Below, in pieces: positions 10,393 to 23,585 of a DNA stretch of 64,000 bases. A program made the position numbers and the translations under genes. Source of the stretch: Chinchilla lanigera (Eukaryota > Chordata > Mammalia > Rodentia > Chinchillidae); assembly GCF_000276665.1 (NCBI RefSeq), contig NW_004955437.1, forward strand, positions 4,280,398 to 4,344,397, in the 5' to 3' direction. The notes below the pieces were generated by a model. That model was not told the origin of the DNA. It saw only the letters and a list, made by a program, of their open reading frames with translations, and searched no databases. Each line of letters begins with the position of its first letter. The first letter of the stretch is position 1.

Positions 10393-12814
10393 AACACATC
10401 TCCGCAGTTGGCTTTCCTGGGGTTAACCTCTCTGATGGGATTTTGTTCTTTTTTCTGGGCCCTGGGAGGAAATAGCTTGTTGAGTCTTAACTTTCTTTGT
10501 GGCTGGACCTGGCCAGATACCACCCGCAGGGCAAGGGACAGGTAGGTTACTTCATAACATGCTGAGGACTCCAGGGGGGCCCCTTCATGGATGTTTATTT
10601 TGGCAAAGGTGTTCTGTGGGTCTCATGCAAAGCCCTTGCTCCTCCCGTGTCCGCTGGTGCCGGATGGAGGTGGGCACCTGTTCACATACCGTCCCGGCGT
10701 CCTGTTCAAATAAAACTCACCCCCTGGGTCGTGGAATGCATCCTGACAGCGCTGGTTTTGGAAGAAAGCCCTTTGCTTCTGAGCATCCCCACCCTGTCCT
10801 GAGCATCAGGCGGGTGGATGGGCCCCTTCTCGCTAAGGGGATAAGTGCTGAGTGGGCAGGATGGGGCAGGATAATGCAGGAGTGTCTGGTCAGCATGCCC
10901 CAGGTGGCAGGAAGAGGGAGGGAGGGTGTCGACTATCATTGTTTCGACATAGCTCCTTCCACTCCTCCCGGACTCTACCCCAGCCCTGCTATTCCCTGGA
11001 ATGAGTTGAACTCATCCTTGCTGGGGACCCTAGAAGACAGCTGGGTCCTAGGCCGGCCCGGTGGGTTTGCTGTGTGAGTAGGCCAGGTCACTGTACCTCT
11101 CTGAGCCAAGAACTTGCTCACTGAAGCCAAGGAAATAACTGAATGTCAGCTGTACGTCTAATGCCCATTTAAGGGCTGTGGGAATTAGCAGACATATGAG
11201 ACGCCATCTGCCTCTGAGGCTGGTGGGACCTTAACATGGAGGTGATGTCATGGTGCCTGTGAGCTCCAAGGTAGAAAAGTTGCTTGGACTGGTGCTGTCA
11301 GGAGAGGCTTCTGAGCCTGGCTTGGGGGTGGCCTTCCTTGAAGCCCCTTGGCTCCGTGGGCTCCCCGACCCTGCCACAGAACAGTGCACTGGGGTTCGCC
11401 CTGTCCGTACTCCTCTGTGCCCCATTGATCCCAAACCTAGCACCCCCGCAGAGGGTAATTATTAACGAATGTCCTGAACTTTTTGCCTTTGGCTTCTCTC
11501 CCAGCAGCCCCCAAACCGAGAGGCTGCTACCACACCCTCTAGCAGGCCACCTCCAATCTGAGAAGGACCTCCAGCACTCTTCATCTTGAAAGCACCCCTG
11601 CCAGGCCAAGCTTCTGCCCCTCATCCGTGCCAGGCGCCCTCCTGGCTGGGGACACCGTGTTCTCCTGGGGCAGGTGGGTGGCTGCCCGCGAAAGTACGTC
11701 AGCGCCTCTAGGAGCTGCTGTGCAGGCCCCTGGGCCGCGGCGAGCGGTGTCAAAGTCCTGTTCTGGAAGGGCCTGTCTGCCAGGCTCATGGGGGAATCAC
11801 AAGGGTCAGTTTGCACGCTCTTCTCTCTCTCTCTCTCTGAGGGCCTTGGGGCCGGAGCTGCCTGTGGTTAGGGCTTCCTCTGCATGTTCTGCGTTGGGGT
11901 GATCGATGAGTCTTTGCACATCTCCAGATGCTGAGCTGCTCCCGGTCACCTCTCCTCTACTCCTCGGCTTACCCAGTTTCTGGTGTTTATTGATCATGCC
12001 GTTGGGCTCTGGCCCGCGATCTGGGAGATTCTTGGACAAGCCAGCTTGGGAGCCATTGTGCTTGGGGCCCAGAGAGGGTGGTTTCCGTTCAGTGATTCTC
12101 AGTGATTCAGGAGCCAGACTCCAAATTCTGCAAACAAGACCGAGGGAGGGGTGCAAGTTAAAGTGTATGGCTTTCTCTGTTTTAGCGCTGAGTCATAGAA
12201 ACTCGATTTAAAAACAGAAGCCAGACAGGGCTGCACTGGGGAGACAGGATTATTGATGGCTTTTTCTTTCTCTGCCTCACACATTTTCTGTAATGTGGTT
12301 GCATTGCTTTTATAGCAAAAAGAAAAACAAAAACAAAAACCCTCAATCTCTTTAAGGAGTAAAGTATATGCATGTGACCGTTAGCCGCTTCTGCACTGGT
12401 TATTTTTAATGGAGGAGGTACACAGAGCTCAAAAATGGCTTCAACAGAAAGTACTCTGAAAACCAGTGTCATGGTGGTGGTCTCCCAACAGCGGAGCGTG
12501 ACCTGCACTCTCAAGACCCGCTGGGCAGCATGCTGTGGACACCGAGGCCCAGGGGTACTGCGTACTGGAGAACCGGGGTGATGGTATCTATGTTCTGCGG
12601 ATGAAGACTTGAGATTGCATACGGGGCCTGCCACTTGCCTGGAAAAGAGTGTAGCTCCTTAGTGCAGTCCAGCCGTGTCCCCAGTGAGAAAGGGTCCTCC
12701 AGAGGCACTCATCTGTGCTCTGATTGCTCCCAGCTCTGGGGAGTCCCTAAGGGCCCCAAGAACCCTTGCTGTTTTTCAGGTGAACAGAAATCTTACCCGG
12801 GCAAGGTCGGAAAC
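10393..12814. other. Unique intronic sequence
   Basis: Only a short (CT)n run near 11821-11838 stands out. No repeat family or exon recognised. Confidence 0.5.
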
Positions 12815-12905
12815 TGGTGGTGGTGGCACACATTTGTAATCCCAGCGCTTGGGAGGCTGAGGCAGGGACATCGTCCCTGAGTTTGTGGCTAGCCCAGGAC
12901 CATGT
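12815..12905 (+). repeat. B1-type SINE, 5' part
   Basis: tggtggtggcacacatttgt, aatcccagcgcttgggaggc, tgaggcagggac; truncated and diverged at the 3' side. Confidence 0.8.
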
Positions 12906-13064
12906 GTTATTCAGAGTCATGAACATGCTGTGGACAGTGGCTCTGGCCAGCTGGAGCCTGGAGAACATCAGAGTTCGCTGTGCTTGTTACGGTAGTCACT
13001 ACCTATGTGCTGCTGTGTAATTTTATTTTATTTTATTTAACATAATTAACAGTTGAGTGATTGT

Positions 13065-13231
13065 GGCTATTTAATTTTTTTTTATTTTTTGTGTTTTTGG
13101 ACAGGGTCTTACTATGTAATTCAGGCTGGCCTTGAGCTCACTTTGTAGCCCAGGCTGGCCTCCAAACTGGCAACGATTCTCCTGCCTCAGCCTCCCGAGT
13201 GCTGGGATAATAGGCATGCGCGGCTATTTAA
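13065..13231 (-). mobile_element. B1-type SINE with target-site duplication
   Basis: Antisense body 13075-13221 between direct repeats ggctatttaa (13065-13074 and 13222-13231). Confidence 0.92.
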
Positions 13232-13339
13232 GTTTAAATTAAAATGAATGAAACTAAAATGGCATTCTTTAGCTGCCAGTGCGTGGTAACTGCGTGAGTC
13301 TGTGCGGGTGAAGGTTTCTCTTCTGGACAGTCTCAGCTT

Positions 13340-13672
13340 GTTTTCTCTTGCTCGTAATACAAAGCCACAGGCCGGAAAACGTATAAAGAAAGGAGGTCTT
13401 TTTTGGCCCACGGTCCTGATCCAGGGTCGAGGGGCCGCATCTGGTGATGGCTGCCTTGCTGGCCGTGTCCCTGAGGTGGGACAGGACGCCACGTGAGGAC
13501 AGGCAGAGAGCACACGTGTGCATGTGTGTGTCTAGTTTCGTTATAAAGCCACCAGGATTTAATCATAGGGGCTCCACCCTGATGACCTTATCTAATCCTC
13601 ATTTCCCAAAAGCCGCACCTCAGATTAAGTTTCCACCCTTTTAATGCCTCACGGAGGATTACATTTCAGCAC
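13340..13672 (-). repeat. MaLR-type LTR fragment, antisense
   Basis: aaaacgtataaagaaaggag, gaggggccgcatctggtgat, accctgatgaccttatctaa and cgcacctcagattaagtttc follow, in order, the reverse complement of MST/MLT-class solo LTRs. Ancient non-coding copy; subfamily uncertain. Confidence 0.7.
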
Positions 13673-13750
13673 CCGGGCCCTTGGGCACACGTCGTACCCA
13701 CGCTGTAGCGGCCAGCGCTGGAGTGCCTGGCTCTGTTCAGGTTCACGGTG

Positions 13751-13886
13751 CCCACACCTAGCTTCTTTTTTTTTTTTTTTTTTTTTGGTTTTTCTCCGGT
13801 ACCCTGAACCGAACTCACGACCTTGCGCTTGCCAGGCAGGCGCTTTGCCGCTGAGCTAAATCCCCAGCCCCCACACCTAGCTTCTT
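13751..13886 (-). mobile_element. Young ID-like SINE with 17-bp TSD
   Basis: Antisense body 13768-13869 (poly-T, ggtttttctccggtaccctg, tgccaggcaggcgctttgcc, gctgagctaaatccccagcc) between exact repeats cccacacctagcttctt (13751-13767, 13870-13886). Confidence 0.95.
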
Positions 13887-14031
13887 TGTGTGCCTTGCAT
13901 CTTCCCTTCCTGCTCTAGGAGGAGAGGGGAGAGCTGGCCACCTTTGACCTAGGAGGGCGCCGTGCCGAGGACCCCCGATCCAAGGTGGGCACAGAGCATC
14001 TTTGTCCAGTCAGATGGGTCAGCCTTGGCTC

Positions 14032-14118
14032 CATCTAAGGTGGCTACACAGTGAATTCAAGGCCGGCCTGGACTACATAGCAAAAATCCTGTCTCAAAAA
14101 GCCCCCCACAAAAAAAAT
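14032..14118 (+). repeat. B1-type SINE, 3' half
   Basis: aaggccggcctggactacat followed by tcctgtctcaaaaagc and an A-rich tail; 5' half missing. Confidence 0.75.
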
Positions 14119-17100
14119 CTACTTCCAGGGATCTCTGTCTTTTTGCTCATGGTCTCACTTCCTCCTACTGGCCTATTCCGACCCCAGCCCAAAGTATCTC
14201 TCTCCCCCTCGCAACTCTGGAAGGAACAGAAGAGGGTGGTTACACGGGCAGGGCCTGTGGTAGATTCTGGGCTGAAGAAGTCCGCAGACGCCTGGGTGGA
14301 AACAGAACAGGAGGAGAGGAGGCAGTTTGTAGAGCAGGGGGGGCCTCTGTCTGGCCGCTTGCTCCCGTGCTGGTTTGCTGGTGTCCTTGGAACTGCATTC
14401 TCCCCGTCTGTGGGGGCTGCTTGCCCTCCTTCCTGTCCTGTGGCTTGGGCTCGGAAAGGGAGTGTGGTGCGAGCCCTGGGTTTGTCCTGACCTCACTGCC
14501 GCTTTGCCCGCCACTTTTTATGAAACTCCTGTCTGCGGGTTCCTCCGCTTGGGCAGGGCTGGTGTCTTCTCCTTCGTTCTGCTCAGTGCTGGGCATGTGG
14601 TCGGCGCTCTGTCAGTACTTACTACATCAGTTGACCCTGCCCTGAGCTGCGTGAGAAAGGAGCGTCTGTCTCAGGTGCTGGTCCTGCCCCCCTCGGCTAA
14701 ATAAATAGGTTGAGCACGTTGCCCTGTGGGTGCTGTGGGGTGCGGGGTGGGTTGTGCCTGGCCACGCGTGGCATTTATAGCAAGTGGGTGCAGCCATCCC
14801 TCCAAAAAGGGGAGTAGCCCAGGGGCCGCTGGAAAGCGAAGGTGAAGGAGCCCCGTGTTCCTCCCACCATGCCCTCTGAGCCCCACTCTGTTCCTGGGAA
14901 CCAGTGATCAGGAGCCTCATTTTACACACAGGTCGGGGGCCAGGCTGTGTCCCGGAGAGCACTGCTAGGGTCAGCTTTCTAGTCCTCAGGCCCTCAGTGA
15001 CCCAGGGCACGCCTGAGAGGGGGCTCCCGCTACCCACCTTCCCGTCATGGGAAGCTGAGTTTGCAGGGGCTCGGGGTGCAGCCTCAGCAGGTGCAGGTCC
15101 CGCTCCCCGCCTCACCCTTGGGTGGCCTGGGGACCTAGCTGTATCATCTTTCTTTCAGCAGCCCCCCAAAGCCCTGGTATTTGTAAACTAGAAGTTGAGA
15201 CATGGGGAGCACCTCTGATTTGCTTGTGCTTCGTGCTCTGTGGGCCTCTTGCTGGAACCTTGAGAGCTAGCAGTGGGGGTAGGGGTGGCAGTGTTTCCTT
15301 TTCACAGATGAAGCAACAGGCCAGGACTGGTGGGCACGGGGAGTCGTCAGCGCCGTGGAGGCCTGTCCGCCCAGCGCTCCTCCACCGCCTTTTCCAGAGC
15401 TGCGGGAGTCTTTTCCATTTCCTGTGGCTGGCCTGGCCCAGGTCTTGGGCCCCAGGTGATGGGATGGGAGTTTTCTCAGCCCCCACCACACCCCTCACCT
15501 CAGTCCAGTCTTCTGCCCGAGCGAGGCCTGGCTGTACTTTTCCATCCCCGCAGCACAAAAACAGCTCTGTGCTCCTTAATCTGGTCATGTCCCACGCCCC
15601 ATTGGCCTGGACGGGAGGTGGGCGGGCGACTGAACATGCAGGGTAGAGACGCAGAGACAGCTATGCCTGGTTGGCCCCTCCGCCTTCTGGCACACCGGGC
15701 TGGGGGCAGATGGTGGCACCTGCCGTGTGTATCAACCTCCCCCTTGCTCAGACTACGTGGGGATCCTTTTTTGTGCCTCATGCTCGTGACCTCCCCTGAA
15801 GCTGAGACGGGGAAAAGGGGTCTGCACTGGAGGGCGGGACTCCCCTCTTGCATCTTGCCCGGTGACGTTGGGATCAGGCGGCTTCAGAAGCTTGTCCCCA
15901 GTTGTGACTTGGTCTTCCAGTGGGTTGAGTCTGGGATTTGAGGGCCGTCAAAGCAGAAAGCTCCCCGCCACGCCAGGAGTACCGTCCATGCCAAGATGCC
16001 TGTGCTGGGTTGCTGGTAGTTTCTTGTACAATTTATTCCAGAGAAGATGAAGGCCAGCTGTTGTGTGCCTCCAGCTGGAGACTGAACCAGAGGAAATGGG
16101 CTTGGACCGCAGCCCTGGGGATTTGGGTTAGAGTCAGACAATAAGGAAGGATTGCGTGACAGGTGGCTGGCTTTCGGGAAGTTGCTGCAGGGGGCTTTGT
16201 TGAGAAGGCTGCGGGCGCGCGATCATGCTTGGGACGCCAGGAGACGGGCACAGCCCCCTGGACAGCTCCTTGGGGACGCGGGGGTGGGGGGTGGGTAGAA
16301 GGTGTTTTGTCCTAAACAGGCTATTTCCTAGGAACAGAGACTTTCGGCTCCTTCCAGGGTTGGTACCACCGCCTACGACCCCTCTGGGCTTTTTTTCTTT
16401 TTTAATTAGTGAAAAGGTTTATAGTTTAACCACTTGGTCGTCTTAAGCCAATTACAGCAAATGGATAGGCTTCATAAGCCCTTATCGTCAGAACCGCAGG
16501 CCTTCAGGATGGGTAGTTACTTATTACCCCAAGCTGCCAGCCACAGGAGGAGGAAGAGAAGAAAGAAGCTGGGAAACCTTGTGCTGAGAACCCCCTGCAA
16601 GGTGGCCCAGGGCAGGCACCTGTTCCCAGCAGAACAGGACTCTGAGCAGCGCCAGGCTCAGACACTGCGGCGTCCGCGCCTGCTTCCATTCCACTGCCAG
16701 GACAAGCCCAACGCTGGGGCTGGGGAGACCTGCGGCCACTGGGTACTCAGCCCCCTTGGACATCCCGGGCTTGGCCACCCCATCTGTCCCCTCCCACCTG
16801 TCTCCTTCCTCTGGAATCTGGTTTCAAAGTCCACGAGGGAGCTGACTCACTGGGCGAAGACCTCTGGGATGGAGGACAGGCGCTGGGGCCTGGAAACTGG
16901 CCTCTTCCCATACTGCCCGTGCCTGTCAGGGCTTCCCACCCCCCTCAGCCCTGCAGCCAGAAGCCACATAAATCCCAACAGCAGCAAGCATCATGGTGAC
17001 CTCACCATTCATTGGCAGAGAGCGAGCACCACTGGTGCTAGGTTCTGCTGTGTGCTTAGGGGTGAGTGGGTGAGATCTATTTTCGGAGCACTGGTCTGTT

Positions 17101-19152
17101 TCAAAGAGATGCTAGCAGGCCAGAGAAACATGCCATGCCCCGTGGCCTGTCGGGAAGTGAGGGGCAGGAGGGGCAGGTGTGGGTTGCACTAGGTGGGGCG
17201 CAGCCTGTGTGGGGAGACGTGTGAGGTGGAGGCCAGCTTGGGGTGTGGCACCCGCTGCATCTGCTCCAGAACCAGGCCTTTCCTTTCTGCTCTGTGCTGC
17301 TGCAGCTGGACGTTTGGTTTTGACGTGACCGGCCATCCCAGCTTGCGGGTCCCCCGAGGACCTAGGCTTGGGAGGACAGAGGCAAGCAGGCATGTGGCGG
17401 GGTGCGGGGTGGCGGCTCTGCTCCACATCTCGCCCGGAGCCGGAGCCCTGGATGCAGGCGGCGGGCAGGTCAGCAGTTCCGTGACCTCCTTTGCGGCCTG
17501 CTCAGAGGGCTGTTTTTGGAAACCTTGCGTGGCTGGTTACTTTCCTGGGTCGTTCCTTCCTCCCCTCTCTAAGGTCAGGGTAACTCCGCAAGGCCTGAGG
17601 TGGGGAGCAGAAACATGTGCTCACCCAACAATGGCACGTCCTAGCCCGTCCACTCTGCACCAGTCACCTGTGTGACTGTCACCTTCCTGCTGTGCTTTGG
17701 TTGGCATTTATTTCTCAGCCTGGCCCCAGGGTCAGGGTGGGTAGTCTGCTTCTGTGAAAAGAAACCCTCCTGGGAATTAGGGGACCTCTGGTAGGTTCTT
17801 CTGTGCTCTGTCACCATTTTGTTGTGGTGTCAGCCTTGTCCCTAGCCCTCTCCGAAGACTCCTCATCTACGAACTGGATTGGGGTATCCGCTGTGCCTGG
17901 CTTCCCTTCGAGGTCCTGTGTGTTTGGTGAGATGGTGGCAGAGGAGTTACAGCTGTCACAGGTGCTTGGTGCCCTGGGGTCAGGGGAGGAGGGCGATGCG
18001 GACTCATGCTGTCCCCCACGGTGACCTGGAAGAGTGAGTGGGCAGGCCTGGGAGGGTGCTGCTGCCCACAAAGGACAACCCAGGGCCCAAGTGCAGCCCG
18101 GGGGACTCTTCTTGGAGCCCTGACCCCACCCTGGAAGGAAGGCCACTCACTCCCTCGTGAGCCGCACTCCCATGGGAGCTGCCCTGCCTTCCCTCGGGCT
18201 GGTGACCCAGTATTGGGAGATGCCTCTGGGTGTCAGGCAGGGCAGAGAGATGCCAGACACCCCAGTGCTCTGACTCTGGGGGAGAGGGGGTCAGACCACA
18301 AAGCCAGGCCCCAGTGTCCCAGGTAGGGAATAGACACCAGCACAGGCCCGGAACTGTAGGCCATGGCCTCAGGGCAGAATAGTGGTTGTGGATTGGAGAG
18401 CAGAGAGGCTGCCGGGGTGAAGGACAGCCCTCTCGTCTGTAAGAGCCCCTGGACGTTGTCCTTCAGCACATGAGGCAGGGCAGACCCTGAGAACATGGGC
18501 TCTTTCCTGTTCCCCGAGGCCAGTTCCCAGGTAGGCAGTGGTGCTGTGGGACTGGGACCGGCCCCTGAGGCCCCCTGTGTCCACAGCCTGGGGATTTCCC
18601 ACCGGTTCACCCTCCTGGGATTTCCCACCAGTTCACCAGCCTGGTGTCCTCCCAGGTCAGCCAGGCCTCACAGCTCTGCCCCGGGCTCGGCTCTCACTGG
18701 CGGGCGCCTGGCTGCAGGGCCTGAGAACAATGCACACGGGGTCACCTGCCTTGTTTTCTTTGTCCCTCCGAGTGAGGACAGGCCTCCCAGGCCTGTGAAA
18801 GTCGGAAACCCAGAGGTTTCTGCTGAAAACCTGCTCCCATCTGGCCCGGGTTTGGCCCCGTGAGCGTGAGACCTCTCGTGCCTCCCGGCTCAGCAGAGGC
18901 TGCTGAGACATGGCCCAGGAGGGTGTTGGGGGAACCTGCATGCAGGTGGATGGTACAGCTGTGCACATGGCTGTGTGCTGACTCTGAGGCCGGCCTTGAT
19001 CTGTTAGGGTCACGCGCAGTGGCTTTGAAAATCGGCTGAGTATAATTATTGGAGTGGTGGGGCAGTTTGAAGTACTAGGCTCCCAGGTTGGAATTTCTGG
19101 GGTATGACCCAGCAGGAGTATTTTCCAGGCTCCCCACATGATATCAACATGC
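14119..19152. other. Unique intronic sequence, GC-rich
   Basis: Five kilobases with no interspersed repeat that I recognise. Open frames (for example 16434-17192, 252 codons) carry no known domain. Contains the tandem kappaB sites listed separately at 18591-18626. Confidence 0.5.
18591..18626. promoter_or_regulatory. Tandem NF-kappaB-type sites (two perfect GGGATTTCCC)
   Basis: GGGATTTCCC at 18591-18600 and again at 18617-18626, each followed by acc[g/a]gttcacc, a 26-bp-period duplication. Both match GGGRNNYYCC exactly. Binding and enhancer role are inferred only. Confidence 0.4.
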
Positions 19153-19319
19153 AGTGCCAGGCATGGTGGGGCACGCCTGTCATACCAGCACTCAGGAGGC
19201 TGAGGCAGGTGGATCGCTGCGAGATTGAGGCCAACCTGAGCTACATAGTGAAGTTTAAGCCTAGCCTGAACAACATAGTAAGACCTTGTCTCCTAACACC
19301 GCCCCCCGCCAAAAAAAAA
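19153..19319 (+). repeat. B1-type SINE
   Basis: aggcatggtggggcacgcct, caggaggctgaggcaggtgg, paired ccagcctg-like blocks and an A-rich end; moderately diverged. Confidence 0.9.
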
Positions 19320-19368
19320 GAACATACAGTCCAGGTTGAGAAGCAGCAGGACACTGGTCCCCTTTTTC

Positions 19369-19655
19369 CTGCGATTCCGGCTTCAGTTACCCGCAGCCAG
19401 TGGGGTCCAGAAATACTAAATGAAAAATTCCAGAAATAATCTGTGGCATTTAAATGGCATGCTTCTCTGAGTAGCACGGTGATGTTTCGTGTTTTCCCCT
19501 CCATCCTGCCTGGGGCATGAATCATCGTGTTATCCATCGTAACGCTGCCGTATCCGCCGCCTGCCTGTTAGTCCCCTGGTCGCTGTCTTGGTTATCAGAT
19601 GGACTGTCACGGTATCACTGTGCTTGTGTTCAAGTAACTTGCGGGGTGCACTGCT
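19369..19655 (+). repeat. DNA transposon fossil, Tigger-like
   Basis: Landmarks in order: ggcttcagttacccgcagcc, aaatgaaaaattccagaaat, gcatgaatcatcgtgttatc, ttggttatcagatggactgt, cacggtatcactgtgcttgt, tcaagtaac. I recognise this as a pogo/Tigger-class non-autonomous fossil; the exact subfamily is not certain. No transposase remains. Confidence 0.6.
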
Positions 19656-22364
19656 CTGCATTGTTTTTCAGGCATCTACTTAGGGACTTCCAGCATAACT
19701 CCTGCAGGCTAAGGGGTTTGCTCTCTGGTGACCACTCAAGTGCGTCTTGAGTGTAGGGGTGGTGAACCGCTTTTCACCAGGCCTGAGGGGTCGCCTGGGC
19801 TCCCAGGCTTGGGTGCTGGGGGTTCTGTTCTCTGCACAGCCCCATCTGTGCTGCCTTAGGCTGTGCGCTGGCTGGCTGCCTCCTCCTTGGGCTGAGGGAT
19901 AGCAGGCCGCACACCCAGCTCATCGCTTGGAGGATCAAAGCCTGCCATGGACAACAGGGGCCTCCTCTCCAGCCTGAGCAGGATCCGTGCAAATAAGGCA
20001 CGCCTGAGTGAGCCTGGGAGTGGGGCTTCTCGCACAGGAGCCTGACCTGCTGGGGACCTGAAGGACCTGGGGCTGGTGGCCGGGAAGCTGAATCCTGAGA
20101 GTGGAAATTGTGTTTTCTTGCATGTGCTGTGGTGGGGAGGAGTGGGACAGGCAGGTTCTGTCTGGGCCCGGAAATCCCGGGAGAGGTAGGCAGAGAGATG
20201 AGCGGTCTTAGAGAATTCCAAGACACTAGTGCGGCCTAGCTGAACACGGGTCTTCAGGCCCTCTCTCGATATCTGGCACACCAAAGCTCCAGCGATTGAC
20301 CTGTCTCTCCGCTGCTAAAGTCATGATAAGTACTCCTTGTAGGATTGCAGCAGGGCTGAAAATGCAGCCGAACAAAACAGGAAGTAGCTGTGATCTTCAG
20401 GGAGACCTGCTGTGGCTCTGCCTGCCAAGGTCCACCGCCTGGGAGAGGCAGAGCCTCCCGGGCAAGCTGGGCCTGCAGCTGGTGCAGGGATCAGGGTGGC
20501 ACCAGTACCTCGCCAATGCCTGTGAACTACGGCTGCCCTCCCAGCCACACCCCAGTCACCTGGGCTAGGCCCGAGGGCAGTGAGGAAAATACCAAGAATT
20601 CCTTCTCCCTGCCCTGGCACCCTCCACTAAGGCAGCTGCTGCACTTTAGAGTCCGCTCTGGAACTTCTCGTTGTGGGGGAACTTTGAAAAAAACCTGTGT
20701 CCAGGTCAACAGTGTCACTGTAGGTGGGACCCAGGCATAGAATTGATTTAAACTGTCTGAACACTGTGGTACTGAGCATGCCCAGTCTGCAGGTGTTCGC
20801 CTATTTAGTATCCACGATAGGCTTTCTAATCTGCCTTGCCGAGAACTGCACCTGTGGACTCCACCCTCCTCCCCTCCCAAAGGGTTCCCTGTTAGACACC
20901 AGTGGTGGAGGTGAGCCCAGCTCAGAGGCCAGTGGCACGTGGGCCTTTGGTTGCCCTGGGCAACTGGGGACAGCTTGGAGGGGAGCTGGGACCCAAGTTG
21001 AGAGAGGTTGCCCCCCTCTGCTCCTGGCCTTGGCCTCACTTGGGAGCGCAGGGAGGGGGCCGGTGGTGGCATGTCCTGCCGAGTTTGCTTGGTCGGACGG
21101 GAAGAGAGTCAGGATGGCTGGAGCCTGTGGGCGGGCAGTGGTCAGGTGCGGTGGCCGCCGTCCACGGGACAGGGCTGGGATACCTTGGGCGTGCCTGTTT
21201 TCGCCTGCCCTTGACTCCCGACTGGCAGGTGCCAGGCAACGCCTGCGGGGCCACAGTGCTTCTGCTCCTTCCCCAAATGTCCCGAGAAAGCTGATTGCTG
21301 AGATGGGAAGGGAAGAGGTGGCCGGTGCAGGTGCAAGGGTGGTCGGGGACAGCGTCTCCTGGCCTCACACAGTGCGGTCTTGCATGAGGAGGCTACGAAC
21401 ACCTAGACCCTCTGGCCTCTGTCCAGGGTGCGCCTGTCCCCACGGTCCAGCTTTGGGGGTGAACAGTCTTCGCTCCTGGGTCACTTCAGGGTCTGGTTTC
21501 CCAGACTGCACACATGACAGACGCCACACCTATCCAGCACCTTCTGTGTCCCGGGTGCTTTCAGAGTAGATGGAATTTGGGGGCTGGGGGCACATAGAGA
21601 AACGGAGGCCGAGAGGCAAGTTCTTACCCCCAGAGAGTGGCTGGTGGCCACTGGGAGAGCCCAGTTCCAGCCCACTGTTAGGGTGCGCAGGATCTGCCCT
21701 TGGGACAGCCCTGTCAGTCCTGCGGCGGCCTTTCAGGGAGAGGACTGAGTGTTCCCCGGCGAGACTGGTGGGGGTTGAGTGAGGAAAGCGCCCCGCTGCT
21801 TGTAAGTATTTCAGTCCACACTGACGTATATTCTGTTTTCTGCCCTCTGCGTGTCCCCTGCGCCGTGGTGGGGAGTTTCTGGAGGGACAGCCTCCCGTCC
21901 TGCGGGAAGGACAATCCTGGTCAGCCCCGGGGGCATCTCCCGGCCTCACTTCTGCTCTGCTGTCTTGGACCCCTTCCTTGGGGCTCTGTCTGCCTCCTGC
22001 ACTTCCCGCCTCCCTTTCGTTTTCCGTCCAGGACTCATCCTGCTTCTTGAACTACTTCCATGAGGATAGAGGGGCTGCGGCGAGGACGGGTGCTCAGCTT
22101 GTTCTCAGATGAGGACGCTGGGGCTTTGACAGTGCAGAGCCATGAAGTCAGTGACCCCAGCCCAGCCCACCTTCTCTTGGCCTGGTGATGCACCCGCTGA
22201 TCGGAGGCTGCTGGCTTCAGTGGCTCTGCCTCCAGCCTCCTCCTGCGCCTCTTCATCCTGCCTCCTTGCTGGATAAAGCTTTCCTTCTTGCTGAAGAATT
22301 CCATTAAAACCCAACTTCAGAAGGACGCCGCAAGGTGTTGGGGGTGTGGAGGTCCAGTGGAATA
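19656..22364. other. Unique intronic sequence, GC-rich
   Basis: No repeat family clearly recognised; frames such as 20724-21569 stay open for 281 codons through composition only, without splice or domain support. Confidence 0.5.
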
Positions 22365-22510
22365 CCCTCCTTCATTCAGACTCGTTTAGCGAGGATTTTT
22401 TGAGCAGCTCCCGTGCGCCAGGCCCTGTGGCAGGCTGTGGGAATGCAGCAGGAGAAAAGCACATGACACACGTCCCTGTGTCGTGGAGCTCAGCTCTCGG
22501 GAGTCCCTGC
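22365..22510 (+). repeat. Possible L2/MIR-related fragment
   Basis: ttcattcagactcgtttagc, gtgcgccaggccctgtggca and tgtcgtggagctcagctctc follow the order of an old LINE-2-type 3' block. Weak. Confidence 0.45.
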
Positions 22511-23344
22511 ACTCCTGCGGATGTCTCCCCTGCAGGTGCCTGGATGGTGTGTTCTAGCCCCAGCGTCACTGGTAACAAGGCATTTCCTTCCCTGTCTATA
22601 CCGAGTGCAGTGGTCAAGAGCTGCACTGCCAGGGTTTCATCCGGCTCCGCCACCGACCGTCCGCTCTGCTGGGGCGAGGGCAGGCTGGCTGGAAGGGCTA
22701 GGTGGAACGGTAAGGTTTCTTCTATGCGCACAGGAGGATTCATTAGTTAGCCCTACTTCACCTTCCAGGCAGAGGCACCAAGCAGCCAGTGACAGGTCCG
22801 GAGGTTCAGCTTATGAACCAGTATCACCCCGTGGGTCCCTAGGAGGCTGGAGTCAGGCAGGTTGTGGAAAGTTTTCTGTGGTCTGGAAGAAATGGCAGTG
22901 GCAGGAGCTGCAGCCAGGGTCTGGAGCCGCTCCGTGGGTGCCAAAGAGCTGTGACCCGAGTTGGGCTCATATTTTGGCTTTAGTTTCCCCTGCTCCAACG
23001 CGTGACGGGGAAGGCCCTGACCTGCCCGCTCATGAAGGCAGGCAGCGTGTCCCAAAGCCCTGGGTGTGCCCAGCTGTCCGGTTGAGTCTCCTCCAGGAAG
23101 GGGAGCTGCATGGGAAACGGCAGAGTCTCACGAGGGTGAGGGTCACCGGGGAACCCAGGCTGTGTGGAGGCTGGGAAGGTGGCACCCGGCGTCTCCTGCT
23201 CCTCACACGGGACGGGTGTCGCTGGCTTGCAGCGCTGGCGTGGGGTGGCTGGGCTGGTTTTAGGGCACTGTTTTTTCAGCTGGTGGGAGGAGGTGGAAGT
23301 GTGCGCGTGCCTCCTTCCTGTGGCCCTTGCGGGGAGAGGGGTAG

Positions 23345-23585
23345 GATCACAGTGGTTAGGACCCAGATGGCCTTGGGTTCTAGTCCCCGCTTCGTCGCTT
23401 TTAGCACTACCACCGACCTCAAGCTACTTCCGTAACCTCTTGAAGCCTCAAGTCCTCATTTGCAAAGTGGAAAAAGTGATAGTATTCCCAGCAGGATCCT
23501 GTCCTCATTAAATGAGCGAGAGGCGCGTAAAATGCTGAGCACACCACTTGGCACGCAGCGAGCCCTCGGTAAATCACAGCGCTTT
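23345..23585 (+). repeat. MIR SINE, near full length
   Basis: cacagtggttaggacccaga, gccttgggttctagtccccg, ctacttccgtaacctcttga, agcctcaagtcctcatttgc, aaatgagcgag and cacttggcacgcagcgagcc match MIR in order. Confidence 0.85.

Noticed and set aside
20724..21569. 281-codon open frame in intron 1
   Set aside because: Overlapping long frames on both strands point to base composition; no recognisable protein.
22521..23435. Longest open frame in the window (304 codons)
   Set aside because: GC-rich intron sequence overlapping a MIR; no domain, no conserved composition and no splice logic.
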